Counted from the stretch's first letter, positions 1 through 12,999 are shown. The stretch: DNA of 64,000 nt from Rehmannia glutinosa (GCA_016081115.2 CM071936.1:85303943-85367942), one strand, 5' to 3'. Notes: generated by a model from the letters alone, not told the origin. Program-made: numbers and translations.

Positions 1-1075
1 ACACACTTCATCACCCACCGATCTTTATGATTCATTAGGCAAAATGATGAAAGATTTTGAACACATTAAATCCTTACACACACTACTAAATGAGGAAAAC
101 AGCCTACCAAGAGCCAAACTCACAATGGTGACTAAGGAGCCGAGTACTCTAAGTCAAATAGTTGATGGGAATGAAAGTCTAAAGGCTAAAAATGCTAAGC
201 TAATAAAGCGAGAGATAGTGCTATAGAAAAGAGGAAAATGACCTCAAAAATGTGATTACCTCATTCACTAAGGCATCTAACTCATTGGATGATCTTATTA
301 TGAGTCAAAGAGAATGTGGAGACAAGACAGCTTAGGATTTAATTCCTCTCGTATATGTCAAGCTCCAAAAGTGATTTTGGAAAAAGGATCTTCAAGTAAT
401 GAAATATCTCAAAATCCAAAACTCCAAATGGTGCACACACATTTATTTCAAAGCACAATCACAAGCAAACCGGCCTTGGTTATAAAGGAAAAGGAAAAAA
501 CAACCAAGTTGAGCATGTTGAGAGAGGAACTAAGAAGAAATCCAGCCGAGTTCCTCAAAGAACTCCAAACAGAAATACTCAGAAAGAAGAAATAGAGCTA
601 CCAAAAACCCCAGAAGTGTTATAAAAGAAACTCATATGAAGGGAATGGTAGAAAGTAAGCCAAGTGGTTGATTGGAATAATGTGAACTATCAAAGAAAGA
701 CCTATGGAATATAAGCCCAAATGGCAAAGGCTTAGAACTCAAAGAAAGGCCATTCCAAAGGTATAAGAGCTTTCATCAAAGACACATATGCACCTAGGTA
801 CTACACTCAGAGACATCACAACTACCCAAAGAAGGCAATTGCAAAAACACATACACAGTATACAAAAAAGAGACATTGTATGAACCTAGAACCCCAAGCA
901 ATTTGCCAAAATTAATTATGATTATGGGACTAATAGATGGCAACCCCTTAGAGTCAAATCATTTGGCTATAGGTTGGTTGGATCATCTTACAATACTAAC
1001 CCCTCAGACCTGCATAAGTATGGGTACCCAAAACTTAATTTCCTTGATTGCAGGTTCAAGGAACAAATGAGTGCC
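1..1075 (+). pseudogene. Copy A gag C-terminal part (coiled-coil and linker)
   Basis: The reading is broken over several frames. It includes a Leu/Glu/Lys-rich stretch (44-226) that matches the fuller version at 32195-32420, then a Tyr/Gln/Arg-rich linker up to the protease. No zinc knuckle is visible because the window starts downstream of it. Compared with copy B, three CAGCA sites read CAAAGA here (near 691, 740 and 777), which shifts the frame. In a copia element this protein would form the cytoplasmic virus-like particle. Confidence 0.65.
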
Positions 1076-1420
1076 AAGGAACCTGGTACATGGATAGTGG
1101 ATGTTCCGGACACATGACAGAAACAAGAAAAATCTATCAAAATTCAAGAAAGTCAGAGGTGCAAAAGTCATATTTGGAGGAAAATGAAGCTCCAGGAGAA
1201 ATAAGAGGCATTGGATCCATCAAGAAAATGGATTAGAAATCACGATGTTGCATATGTTGAAGGACTCAACTTCAACTTGCTAAGCATCACCAACTCGTGA
1301 CAAGGGTTATAATGTTGGATTTAACATGGGTATATGCCAAATCAAGGATATCGAATCAAATGAAGTTGTGTTGCAAGGATGCGGAGACATAAAAGAACAT
1401 GTATGTCGTGGATTGGTCAA
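1076..1420 (+). pseudogene. Copy A aspartic protease domain
   Basis: TWYMDSGCSGHMT is readable at 1081-1118. This is the copia protease active-site motif D-S-G, which would cleave Gag-Pol. It is followed by the usual GIGSIKK...FNLLSI segment before the integrase. One base is missing near 1241 relative to copy B (CACGATG against CACAGATG) and another near 1287 (CACC against CAGCC), so the frame is lost downstream. Confidence 0.75.
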
Positions 1421-1429
1421 TCGCAACAC

Positions 1430-2400
1430 CAAGCACCTGCCTATTAGCAAAGAGCACAACTGAATCAAGTTGGTTGTGGCACAAGAAGTTCGAGTCACCG
1501 AATTTCAAAACAATTAAAAGCTTGCCGAAGCAATCTTGTGGAAGGACTTCCGCACTCAAGATACAAGAAGGAGAGTATATGTGACGCATGTCGAAGGGAA
1601 AACAAATCAAATCATCATTCAAAGAAAAGACATGTCCATCTTCAACAAGAATATTGCATCCGCTACATATGGCTCTATTTGGTCCAGTGAACCGGCTAGC
1701 ATAAGTGGGAAGAAATATACCTTGGTGGTAGTAGATGACTACTCAAGATATACATGGACAATATTCATGTGTAAGAAGAAAGAAACTCTACGTAAAACTA
1801 CCACGGTGATGAAGAGGATTCAAAATGAGAAAAGTCAAACCATTATCAAAATAAGATCCGGCTATGAGGAACGAGTTTGTCAATGGTATAATAACTCGAT
1901 TGTATTGAAAATGGTATTGGTCATGAATTATCTGCGCAAAGAAGGACTCCACCAGAATGGAGTTGCGTAAATAAGGAATAGAACTCTCAAAGAAGAAGCA
2001 AGGACCATGTTAGCTAAAGCAGGCTACCTAAAAGATTTTGGGTGAAGCAATAAACACATCATGTTATACTCAAAATAGATGCATGATAAACAGAGAGAAT
2101 GTTGACAAAGACTCCCTATGAGATTTGGACAGGGAGAAAGCCAAGTGTTGCATATTTTAGAATATTTGGATGCAAATGCTTCATCCATAACAATGGCAAA
2201 GATAATTTAAAGGCTTTTGATGCTAAAGTCGATGAAGGTATTTTCTTGGGATACTCAAAAAGCAAAGACTGAGTACTCAACAAGAGGACTATGGTTGGAG
2301 AGGAATCCATTCATGTGGTGTTTGATGAGCCAAATGTAAATGGAGAAGACATTGAAGAGTCACCGATAAGCCGAATCAATCAACCATGCGGAAGAGTCCC
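1430..2400 (+). pseudogene. Copy A integrase
   Basis: The integrase region starts with the LWHKK...SPNF segment (HHCC zinc domain remnant), followed by VVVDDYSRYTWTIFM, which carries the first catalytic Asp environment. The later catalytic part (around 1850-1990) is shifted in frame. The C-terminal part is readable at 2110-2330 with the TPYEIW, RIFGCKCFIHN and GYS-type motifs typical of copia integrases. The product would insert the cDNA into host DNA. Multiple frameshifts make it non-coding as written. Confidence 0.75.
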
Positions 2401-2689
2401 TTATTTCAAGCTAAAGTCGGAATTATAAACCCAGATGAAGATGAGATAGTCGAGTCTCAAAAAAATTTTGGAAAATCTGCGGTAAGTGATGACGAGAGAG
2501 TCGATCAAAGCAACATAGCCGCAAGACGATCAATCCCTAACTTACTCCAACCCGATGTAAGATGGCCGAGAGACATCCACCGAACTAGTCATTGGAGATG
2601 TAAGAGAAGGTGTCAAAACAAGATCCAACTCAACAAGAAGCAATGTTTACCCGCTTCATCTCACAAATAGAGCTTCAAAGATGTGTCAC

Positions 2690-3440
2690 AAGCATTGGAT
2701 GACACATTGGATTCAAGCCATGCAAGAAGAGTCGAATCGGTTTGAAAGAAATAAAGTGTGGGAACTGGTTCAAAGACCTACCCATCAAAATGTTATTGGC
2801 ACTAAATGGGTATTCAAACAAGATGAATGAGGAAGGTTCGTGGGTAAGAAACAAAGCAAGATTGGTAGCCAAAGGATATTGCCAAGCAGAAGAAGGAATA
2901 GATTTTGATGAAACTTTTGCTCCCGTGGCAAGATTGGAAGCCATAGGATGTTTCTTGCCTATGCGACTCACAAGAACTTTATTGTATATCAAATGGATGT
3001 AAAGAGTGCATTCCTTAATGGTTTATTGAAGAAGAAGTATATGTTGAACAACCTCCGGATTTGAGCGAGAAGATTCTTGGAGATAAGGTATACAAACTCA
3101 AGAAAGCTCTATATGGATTGAAACAGGCACCCCAGAATACATGGTATGATACATTATCACAATTCCCGACTCGAGAATGGATTCACAAAAGGAAAAGTGG
3201 ATAGAACACTCTTCTAATTCAAGACAGAAGAGCATACCGCTTGTTCAAATATATGTGGATGACATCATTTTTGGATCCACAAACAAAGAGTTTGTGTGAT
3301 AAATTTTCAAACCTCATGCAAAGCAAATTCAAATGAGCATGATGGGAGAGTCGACATTCTTCCTTGACTCCAAGTGAATGAGGCAAGGATGGAACCTTCA
3401 TAAGTCAAACAAAAATACATTCAGAGATTTAATGAAGAAA
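2690..3440 (+). pseudogene. Copy A reverse transcriptase
   Basis: RVT_2-type copia RT motifs are readable: the ALDDTHWIQAMQEE start, VRNKARLVAKGY, GIDFDETFAPVARLEAI, KKALYGLKQAP and the catalytic YVDDIIFGS near 3250-3280. The frame breaks around 2735, 2950, 3030 and 3350. At 3059 and 3069 copy A reads CCGG and GCGAGAA where copy B reads CCAGG and GCAGAA, so several breaks coincide with CHG trinucleotides. Confidence 0.8.
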
Positions 3441-3449
3441 TTTGGTATG

Positions 3450-3640
3450 GAAGAGAAGTCTTCAAGAAAATACCAATGAATACATCCGCCAAAATGGACA
3501 TGGATGCAGATGGACATCACTTCATAAGAGATCATGTTGAAAAGAAGGACATCACCTTGAATATATTTCAACCGATAAAAAGTTATCGACATATTCACAA
3601 AACCATTATGAGTCAAGATTTGAAGAACTCAAACATGAGT
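3450..3640 (+). pseudogene. Copy A RNase H remnant with core deleted
   Basis: After the RT, the sequence jumps from MDMDADG directly to HHFIRDH and then the KPL-type C-terminus. In intact copia RNase H about 150 or more residues separate the corresponding segments, including the catalytic acidic residues. The same junction is present in element S at about 35555-35600, so the deletion is older than the separation of the two copies. Confidence 0.65.
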
Positions 3641-3649
3641 TAGGATTAA

Positions 3650-4214
3650 TTGAGAATGAGTTGACACTCCTAAGACTCAAAGAAAAGAAATGAAACACGA
3701 AAAGGGAAAAAGAGTTGAACTCTCAAAATGAGCTAAGTGAATTAGCCGATCGGAAAAGACGGTTTGTACCGAGTTAGTGACAAACCGAGTATTTACATGC
3801 GAGGAAAGAAGAGTTAAATCAGCTAAGGGGCAAGTCGAGTCATTTATGAGCAAAGTGACAAAAACGCGATGCTTTTACTAAGCGGGAATGTTTTTAAGAA
3901 TGACGTCAAAGATAATTATGACGTGTACAGCAAAAGTCGCACACCAAGCTTATGATTGGATATAAATGATGCCGCATTAAATACGAGACATTAAATGCAA
4001 ATCGCGTGCAAGATCTAAGCCGTTGATTTTGATCACATTTCAAAACCACCCGCACGCCCTTTCATGAACCATACTTAAACCATTTTCGTCCGTTTTTCTC
4101 TCACAGTTTACCAAAACGATCATCTCTCTCTCGAAAGCAAAAGCAAAATTTTTTCTCAAAACCCTTTCAATCCTCGATCATTTTCTAAAGTTTCGTTCGG
4201 TAAAATATTGAGAA
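3650..4214 (+). promoter_or_regulatory. Spacer between pol and third ORF, candidate internal promoter (copy A)
   Basis: The spacer contains TGACGTCA at 3901-3908, a second TGACGT at 3919-3924 and TATAAAT at 3961-3967. Two TGACG boxes just upstream of a TATA box are the arrangement of as-1-type plant promoters bound by TGA bZIP factors. A pyrimidine-rich run ending in CAG at 4104-4106 is also a possible splice acceptor about 109 nt before the ATG at 4215. The boxes and TATA are kept in copy B. Function is inferred, not shown. Confidence 0.4.
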
Positions 4215-7200
4215 ATGGCATCCACTCATGATTTTGTCAAGCTAGGAAAGCAAATCCACACGGGTCCCATGTGGATTTCGATGGTATGGTGAAACAGGTC
4301 CGACGACACCCTAGTGAAGAAGATTGTCGAGAAATTGAAACGCCTGGTGAAACCGTTTCGACGTTGGAGTTTCCGATGACCTATGTGGAAGAGGTCACAC
4401 GCTTCACGTGAACGCCGAGGTTCACGATGAGGGCATCAAGTCCTCTGCTCATGGAAAGGAGTTCATCATTACTGCAAGGATGACGGCGTAACACCTTTGT
4501 TACTGGGCGGAAGGAATGTTGGAAATCAATGAAGGCGATGTTGACCTCGACTACTTGGAAGGAAGTAGCCAAGTCCGACTATCCGAGAAAGTAGTCTACA
4601 CAGGTAATAAGAGGTCAAGGAGGACTACCACAAATTTCGGACATCGTTGCCAAATGCATAGATATCAAATTTGACTTTGACCAGTTAACCGCCCAAAGCA
4701 AAGTTGATCGTGAATGGCCGCGATCATTGAAGAAAACAGTGAACTGGCCGAGTTTGTCTCAAAGAACTGCCGCTTTAACGTTGGGAACAAATCCTTCGGG
4801 CGAGGATGGAACGTTTGGAGGTTCCCTAGGATACGGCCAGTGATTGGCCACCGATGGAGGTAAAGGAGTCCCTCTTCAAAATGGAAAGGCGTTCCATGTA
4901 AACAAGAGGATGTTGAGATCAAACCCTCCGGCGCACTGATCAAGAGAGCTCGCGCTTAAGAGAGCCGTCACGAGTGAGGGAATTCAGTTGACCCTCAAGA
5001 TACAATTGTCTCCTCTCTCCTCCAAAGAAAAAGGGCTCCCAGCTAAGAAGATTGCCGCTTCCGCAAGAAAGAAAAAGAAACCGCTCCCCCCGCAGCCGAG
5101 TCACTCCGCCCCGCTTGTGTGTCTCCCGCCCTGCGGCCCACTTAACGGAGAAAGAATCTCAAATACCTTCTTCTGGCCGTCAAGGAAAGGAGAATCGATA
5201 AGCCAAGACGGCCACTCGAAGAAAACAACAAAGACTGCCCCGCCGCCCCAAGACTCGAAGAAACCTTATCCGAACCAGAAATCCCTAGTACAAACAAAAA
5301 GAAGAAGAAGGATTTTCAAGCCGTTGCCGAGCTTGAGAAACAGGCCGAGTCACCACTCACCGAGAAGATACCCGAGATCACTGAAGAAGAGAGTCTCCGG
5401 ACGTGATCGATGAAACGGCCTGTCTCCTGGGCCGGGCTGTCACAGAGGCAATCAAGACACAACAGGCTGTGAGATGCGAGCAAATGGAGGAACAAGGAAT
5501 GGTTGAGACAACCGAATCACTGCTGACAGGTTGTTTCTCCACCGTAAGGAGGCTACAGAGGATGTTGAGCAAATGAAAGTCCAAGCTCTCCTAGAAATGA
5601 GGGCCGGCAAAGAGAATGAAGAAGACGATGTAATCATGTACTCTCCATTGTATCCATACATCCAAAATCGTCCGCGAGAGTGGAGAAAATGGAAGTGAGC
5701 CTATCCAGAGTACAATTTGAAAATCCGAGTTCATTCCGAGGAAGAAGAACTCTTGAGGTTTCTTAAGGTGGACACAAAGGTTGCAAGCCCTCGATGAGGA
5801 TAATTGCATCAATATATCGCAGATTAGAAAAGAAAATGAGCGGGCTAAAGCGGTGAGGATGCGAGAAGCACGTGAGAAGGCCAAGATCCGCCCTCTCACT
5901 GGCACCACCGATCATACACACCTCACCTTGATGTCCTATCGAGAAAGTGATGAGGATCTTGACCGCTATTCGCTACGTAAGAGTTGCAAATGCAGCAAGC
6001 AATGCAAGAGTCAGAATCCTTCATGAGCAAAGAATGATGGAGGGACGTGAGAGTCCTCCAAATCACACCGAGATAGACCCAATGGGAGTGGTGCAAAGAT
6101 ATTGCCACTGCCGTTGTTGCTACCACTTCCCAGCTCATTCGAGAGGAAGGTATTAAAGGAATGGCGATGAAATCGGGATAGTGGGATGATCGAGCCAAAC
6201 CCTAATGAAGGTGTCTTACCACCTTTCCCCAACGGCTGAATACTCGGTGGGAATACCGAGTCCGGAGATGAGTGACCCCATTCCAAGTTACTCAACCGGT
6301 GTGCGGTGAGTGGGGAACCCTCCACCGCAAGCAAGGTCGGAGGATCAACGGTGACTCCACAATGAATTTAGGAGGCGAAGTGGAGAATGAACAATCACTT
6401 AATCCACAAAAGAAGTTGTCACCTGACGAGGCTCGAGGCATGTGACTATCTTGACTGACTCACCTGAAGTGCCAACCGCTTCCGCAGGGCTAATGACGCC
6501 GCCGATGTCGAGGCACGTAAGAAGGAACCGCCCGGGAGTTAACACTGGCGATGAAAGTGCAATCCATGGAGTTGAGACTCCAATGGATGCCACCGTGAAA
6601 GACCCCAAGACAGCGAGACACCGTATCGAAAGGGATGTCCAAGGCCTCGTTGCGGTTGAGATCTGCAGGAGGTAATGAAGGCCAACGGAGGTTAAGACTT
6701 CACGGGGTAGAGAAGGCAAGCAAGAACATCCCTCCCGCTTATCATTGATCCATCGAGGAAAAGGAGATAAGTGTTCTTCACGATTCCCAGGATAATCCTG
6801 ATGTAACCTTTCTAGGATCGGAAGGAGACGATGAAGCCGAGTCATCCCGTGGACTCGATCCCAAAGACTCACCGAGGATGTTCCAACCACGCAGTAAGTC
6901 TTACCTCAAGACTACCACCAAACATTCACCTTTGATGTTGAGCCACCCATGGAAATCTCATCATCGTCCGATGACGCTTCCGATAAGGCCGAGGACCGGT
7001 CAACTTATTTGGAAAAACACCGGTGAGACCGACGAAGGTTTGTTGAGATGGGCGAGGCTTAGCAAGGGGTCGGCTTCCTGAGATCGCATCCAACAAACAG
7101 TCCCACCGCGCAGCTCCCCTGCCGGCGGGTTCGACTCCACAAGAACTTCATGAGCACCGCTTATAATTGAATAAATTCCAATTGCACGTGATGATTCTTT

Positions 7201-8840
7201 CATAAAATCATTTCCCTTCTCTCTGAGGTGCCGACCTCCCGAAGATCGACAAAGATCGCGAGCGTCTTCCATGCACTGACCGATCCTGTCATTCCATTTA
7301 GACACCATTGTTCCAACTAACTATGACTTTGACTTTGGCCGTCACCGAAAAACAGAGTGGCGATTGAAGTTCGGGAGGTGTTCAAAGCCCTATTCTTGAG
7401 ATTGAACGGATGGAGAGGCACCAGGCCTCGGCCGGACATGAGGATGGATAACTTGGACGCCAACCTCACCGTTGATTTGAGAGGCATCATAGTTAGGTCG
7501 GAGTGGTGGTAACAAAGAAGAACAATGCGTGTGGAACAAGCTCGATATTTCGTAACATTGTTCAACAAGTTGTTGGTGCGAGCCGAGAATGCCGATGCAA
7601 AGACAAAATTGCAAGAGCACATTGAACAAATGCATGAATCTCATACTACGGAGATAAAGCGATGCGTGAACATAATAAAACGAGCTCCCGCATGTGGAAG
7701 AGAATATGGATCGAAAATTCGATCTCCTCATGGCCGAGATGAAGTTGGTAGTACTGAATCCAACGCCACTCGCTTCCGAGTTTCGTCGACTTACTCCGCA
7801 GATTCGGGGTAGAACTCAACTATCGGCCGCACTATTGCTTGCTAGCTTGTTTCAGTGGGTTCCTCTCTCCTTTGATGATGCCAAAAAGGAGGAAGAGAAT
7901 ACCTAAAGCGCTCAAGGGATCGGGGAAAGTCGAGAAGAAAGAGGAAGAATGAAGGGAAAGACAAAATTGAGGGTAATAAGAGAGAAGAAATGGAAGTCCG
8001 TTGAGGGGGAAGGCTCGAAAGATGTGACCTTGATGATTGCTAAAATCCCCCAACAAGGTCTTGTCACGGTGATATTATCAGCAAACTCCCGATGATTTCG
8101 CTTACTCCAACACTGCACCAATGGTCAAAAGAGAAAGACAGTTGAAGTAGAGGATGGAGGAAGTGGAAGGAAGAATGAATGCTCGAGTTATGGATATTCT
8201 CAAACAACATGGAGGCATTCCAATAGATAAAGACACCTATGCCATTTCGGATGTCGGAATCGAAGCCAAGATCTGTTGATGAATTTAAGACGCCGATTCA
8301 AGGTTACTTTAAACATGTCCATGGCTCAAGCCTGGATTTGTCTTGGGAAAAGGTCTCACACTATGTGAAGAAGCCGACAGCAAAGAAACCACCGGGCAAT
8401 CGCTCTGCTTTAGTCACTTTAGTCACTCAAATGGGAAAAAGAAGGCCCAAGTATAATACACGCCAGAGGCAGAGAGGAAGAAACGATGGTGGAGGAAGAG
8501 GTTTCGGACACAGAACTCGCCCTAAAAAAACATTGGAGTACATAGATCCAGGGCAAGAAAGGAGGGATCTATTGGGCTGGATTTGACGAAGTAGCCAATC
8601 TACAAGTGGCTAAGAACAAGTCTGAGTATGTGAAGAGAATTGAAGAAAGAAAATAAAAGACAAACTCGGCTATGGGAGGAAAGACAAGAAAGACTAAGAA
8701 GAGATGAAGCCGCCCGAAAGGCGTGAGAAAAAAGAAGGCGGTTAAGATGAGAAGAAAAGGAAAAGGTCGAGGAAGATGACAGAGCGAAGAAGATAAAAGA
8801 AGGAGGCGGCAAGGAGATGAAGTGTTGTTGTCCACCCTTC
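4215..8840 (+). pseudogene. Copy A third (envelope-position) coding region
   Basis: It starts with ATG encoding MASTHDFVKLGKQIHT and continues in a patchwork of frames collinear with 36281-40905. Readable parts are a globular N-terminal region, an Ala/Pro/Lys-rich stretch (about 4990-5330) with the basic cluster TKRRRRIF near 5297-5320, an acidic Gln/Arg-rich middle, and a long charged C-terminus rich in Glu/Arg/Lys. No convincing signal peptide or membrane segment is visible, so 'envelope' describes position only. In SIRE-type elements an ORF at this position is called env-like. Total length would be near 1,500 residues, longer than the SIRE env-like ORFs I know of. Confidence 0.5.
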
Positions 8841-9143
8841 ATGTATTTTACTATGTAAATACACTTTATGTAAGTCTTATGTATATTTAATAAAATTATG
8901 TAATTTAAATACGTGAGTAGATATACAAAACATGGTTAGTCTAAGCCCCGTTTAAGCTCGATACATTTTTTGGGCTTAAGCTCCGATACACTCAGAACTT
9001 GACTATGTAAAGAACAAGGATGTTATAATCAATAAAAGATCGATTCTAAACATACATTATGTGGTTCTACATTTGTCTCGTATGTATCTTTGTTAAACAA
9101 TTGTATGGATGTTTTAAGTTTTGGCATCATCAAAAGGGAAAAT
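8841..9143 (+). other. Copy A 3' untranslated region and polypurine tract
   Basis: AT-rich 3' sequence ends in the purine run AAAAGGGAAAA at 9132-9142, directly before the LTR. This run would prime plus-strand DNA synthesis. No gene is seen here. Confidence 0.6.
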
Positions 9144-9804
9144 TGTTGGGAAATTATTTTGTAGATTTTGATGAATGCCATGCAAAACATAGAATAGGAA
9201 GTTGGCACCCCATTTTTTGTTGTAAATTGCTATGTAATAGATAGGGTTGGTCAAGCCGAGTTAAGTCGGCCTATGCCTAAACATGTAAGAGAAGACAACC
9301 GAGACTAAGGAAGACTCCACGCGAGGCAAACTGAGTATGGGAAAAGAGAGAAGACGGGATGAACTCGGGACGAAGACAGCAGGTGAGATGCACTGAGTGA
9401 AGTATCGATCAAGTTAACTCAAGACCAAGTCTCAAGGTTGAAGTGAGAAGAGTCATCAAATGATTGGAAGCTAACTCAAAGTCACACTGGGGATGTTAAG
9501 AAAATGCAAATCAAGTCAAGACAATCAAAAGAGATCCGTTGCCAACAAATCAAGAGAATTACTTAAACAAGTAATAGCTCCATACTACCTTTCTCAAGTG
9601 CCTGGGCCTGCAAAAAGAAATAAACCAATGGAAAGCACCGCACTCATGTCGAATCAAAAGTCAAGAACAATTCATACGGCGGCCGTAACAAGTGACTACA
9701 ACAAGACAAGCCAATCTAATCATTGCACTTCAAAATAAAGTTCATCTCTTCAACGGGCGATTTTTGAAAGATCAATATAAAAGTGCTAGCAATACGTAAC
9801 CCAG
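9144..9804 (+). repeat. Copy A 3' LTR, truncated at assembly gap
   Basis: It begins TGTTGGGAAATTA exactly as the S 3' LTR at 41235 and is collinear with it for about 650 bp, through a TATA-like ATATAAAAG (9776-9784). The remaining roughly 900 bp of the LTR and the target-site duplication are lost in the N run. Confidence 0.85.
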
Positions 9805-9904
9805 NNNNNNNNNNNNNNNNNNNNNNNNNNNNNNNNNNNNNNNNNNNNNNNNNNNNNNNNNNNNNNNNNNNNNNNNNNNNNNNNNNNNNNNNNNNNNNNN
9901 NNNN
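9805..9904. other. Assembly gap (100 N)
   Basis: Exactly 100 N, a conventional placeholder for a gap of unknown size. It lies inside an LTR, where repeats commonly break assemblies. Confidence 0.99.
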
Positions 9905-10385
9905 CGGTATTACTTCGTTCGGTAGTTGCGTATTGCTCCCTGGTAACTGCGAGGTAGCTGAATGCTCTCGATTGATGGTGTAAGTGCTCAAAAAAGTAAT
10001 CCAGCTCGGTAGCGGGCACCGGCGTCCCACCAAGTAGGTGTGTAAACAAATCCTATCAAACAAAACTAAGGCGGATTAGACAAAGGTAAAGGAAAGATAA
10101 GGAGGAATAAGGAAAGAATGAATAAAGAAAATGGGCCGAAAGTCAACTAAGTCAAGACAAGTATGACTATGGAATCTCCAAGTATAAGTTCTAACTTAGT
10201 TTAAATCTCAATAATATGGTTCTACACCAATTTGAAATCGATTTCACACTTAATTAGTCAAGTCGTGTATTACCCAACCACGGGCCAGGGTCCTATCACT
10301 GGGTCGGCTCGTGTAATTTCCATCTTACTAGCCAGCCGCTGATACCACTCTCTAACTGTACCCCAGGGCAGGACGCCGGCGATCA
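9905..10385 (-). repeat. Retroelement sequence left of element M, with PBS-like site
   Basis: No coding region is seen. On the minus strand TGGTATCAGC (10338-10347) resembles a tRNA-Met primer site. If real, a minus-strand element has its LTR starting just right of it and interrupted by element M, with the rest at 18170-20230. The family is not recognised; gypsy is a guess. Confidence 0.3.
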
Positions 10386-11843
10386 GTAAGTCAGCTCCCG
10401 ATAATCTAGAGGGTGAATAGATTATCTCCCATCTTTTTCGATTTTGCCCTCTTTTTCAAACCGAATGCTCAAAGATAATAGTGCGGAATGTAAACAACAC
10501 ATCGATTTAAGAGGTTGAACCCACAGGCTAATCTCTACCACCCCGATATATCCTGATGGATTTCAAAAGAAAAAGAATTTTATTAATTACCAAAATTAAT
10601 ACAAATTCAACTTACAACACCTCAAGAAGAGCACCACACTCTTCTGCAACAACACCTTTGGAGATTACCATCTCACCTCTCAAGATCACCCAATCTTCCT
10701 TCAATCGGCACCTTGTGAAGATTACCACAATCTTCAACCTCGGGAATACCAAATTCTTCAATACCTCAATAAGAAGATCACCACAATCTTCTTCATCATC
10801 ACTGGATCATCCAGTGTGTTAGCTTACCACAAGAACACTCACAAGGATATCTTGTGTTTGAATGATAACCAAAAAAATCAAGATTACAACTCATAATGAA
10901 TAATACAATTTGAGTGCAAGGTGTAATCAAGAATAGCCCTAGACCTCAAGGATGTGAAAGTGATAAGCTAGGCAAATTTACAACAAGAATAATAACAATG
11001 AAAGACCAAGTATTTGCGGTAGAGTATATCTTGTTGTGGTGTATCTCAATTGTTGTATTGGTTGCTCCAAAACTTCCTCTATTTATAGGAGATGATTGAT
11101 CAAGCATAGGCTCCTCTTGGGGATTGAAAATCTACTGAAAAATACAATTAAAATCAAGAATAAAGGTAAAAAATCAATCCCACAATTTAAAAATGTGTAT
11201 CTTTGTCAAACGGTCATATTTTTCTTTCAATACGCAGGCGGCGGTCGCCGCAGAAATAAGAGAAAAAGAACACTTTGAAAAATTCAATGTATGACGGCCG
11301 TCGGCCATAGGCTTGACCCGGCCCGATCTGCCTCAACCGTCCCCCCACATAAAAAAACTAAGAGGTTTGTTAAAATTTCAAGACATTAACATGCAGTCTG
11401 GTCGGCCATTGGCGACCATCGGCCGACCGAACGGTCGACGCCAGGGCGACCGGTCGACTACATTTTTACCTCCGTCTCATTTTCTCATTTCTAAAAACAT
11501 CTTGATACTGGGTTGCCTATATGTGACGATGCATTACTTGGTACATAAATGTTGTCAATTTTTGTCGAAAATAAAACTCAAATACTCTAAAATTTAGTAA
11601 AACATTTTAAACCAATCGAGGAGTATTTAGACAACATTTAGGAACCTTGTTATAGGAGTAAAAACTCATTGATATAAAATCAATACAAGTGTTGTCCATT
11701 ATTAACAAAAATAAACTTGAGGAAATAATTTGAAAATATTAAACCATTTTAAATCATTCGGAGTATTTGGACAACTCTTTAAAAACATTATTTCGGTGAT
11801 AAAATAAAGTCATCAAAATTAAGATAAAAACATGTATCAAACA
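10386..11843 (-). repeat. Element M 3' LTR
   Basis: It is collinear with 16704-18169. Shared landmarks are GATAATCTAGAGGG near the left end, an internal CTCTATTTATAGGAG segment (11076-11090), and the ATGTATCAAACA right end. The CTATTTATAG reads as a TATA box on the minus strand. The left end has drifted (CAGTAAG against TGTAAG). Confidence 0.8.
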
Positions 11844-11859
11844 ATCTCCCCCCTTTTTG
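11844..11859 (-). other. Element M polypurine tract
   Basis: The plus strand reads AATCTCCCCCCTTTTT. As a minus-strand purine run next to the LTR end it is a standard plus-strand primer, and it fixes the orientation of the element. Confidence 0.75.
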
Positions 11860-12999
11860 ATGATTACAAACCAAAACAATTTTACCTGTTAAGAGAGCAA
11901 TTTTAGAAATGATTTTCCTAAAAACATTTGGCAAGTTTGGAAGCAAAACCAAAATTTCCAAAATATTAAAGCAACCAAGTAGGAGTAAATATTTTCAATA
12001 ATAATCACAAGCTCCCCCTATCAACAAGCATATCCAAGAATAATGTAAAAGCGATTTTCCATAAGCTAAAAGCTTTAGCTTTACAATTTGTTCAAGAGCA
12101 TAAGCTCCCTCCAAAACATCATTCAACACGTATAAGTCATCAAGCAATAATTGGACTAAAAATGAATCATAACTTATGGCTTTTATGAGCCGTAGCTTAT
12201 AAATTTTTATGACAAGCTTTTATTAGCTTTGAGCTAATGAGCGATATCATGTTTCTCACCCTTTGGAATCATCAAAGAATGTTAGGATGATAAAAACATC
12301 ATACAAATATATCAAAGAAAGCGAGGCGGTTTATCAACCATCGAGCAAATTATACATAAAGTCGAGGAAAATGGGAGAATTGTAACATAGGAGATCCATA
12401 AGCTCATTAGTTAGCTAAAAACATGATTTCAAAAAGATTTTAAGACATTTTGAAGCAAAGAAGAGAATCATGTAGAAGTTGAAAGTTTCATTGCGACATT
12501 TCTACCAACATCTTGTGCGTGAAAAATAAAAGAGGTTGTATATAACCTTTGTAAATGGTTGGCAAAATTTTCATATCATCAATCAACCTTATTCCAAAGC
12601 TCAAAAAGATCATATGCAACATATGCAACATTTGTTCATCAAATAAAGAAGCTCAAAGTAGATTCTCAAGGTTCAAACTGAGATAAGATAAGAATGATCA
12701 AGGCATTACAAATGCCCAAAAATTAGAACATCTACCAAGTAATAAGTCATGCTTTACACAATACATGTATCAAATGTCAAAAGTCCCAGCATATCCAATC
12801 TAAGCATAAAAGATCAAAAGCATTAAGAGAAGCACTTTTACCATCAAGATTTCCATACCAATATTCAAACTAAGCCGTATAAGAGTATTTTTACCATCAA
12901 ATACTCCATCAAAATCATGATCATCCACAAATGCATTATCAACTTGTAATTTTCACCCTTTCAATAAGACAAGCAAATTTTATTAAGACGAAAGAGTTT
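11860..12999. other. Element M non-coding 3' region
   Basis: AT-rich sequence with repeated AAGCT/AGCTTAT-type words and stops in all frames. No gene or structured repeat was recognised. Confidence 0.5.

Larger units (their letters stand above)
1..9804 (+). mobile_element. Copy A of a giant SIRE-like Ty1/copia retrotransposon, 5' truncated by the window
   Basis: The segment is collinear with 32046-41880 (element S) at high identity. The order is gag C-terminus, protease, integrase, RT, RNase H remnant, an approximately 550-bp spacer, a third coding region of about 4.6 kb, a purine tract and an LTR. The copia order (integrase before RT) is directly visible. The 5' LTR and gag N-terminus lie left of the window, and the 3' LTR runs into the N gap. 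The extra ORF after pol and the total size fit the SIRE/Maximus group of plant copia elements; that placement is inference. Reading frames are broken many times, but many breaks fall at CAG/CTG sites and may be sequence errors. Confidence 0.85.

Noticed and set aside
4988..5413. Independent Pro/Lys-rich gene
   Set aside because: It is the hinge of the copy A third coding region, collinear with 37081-37428.
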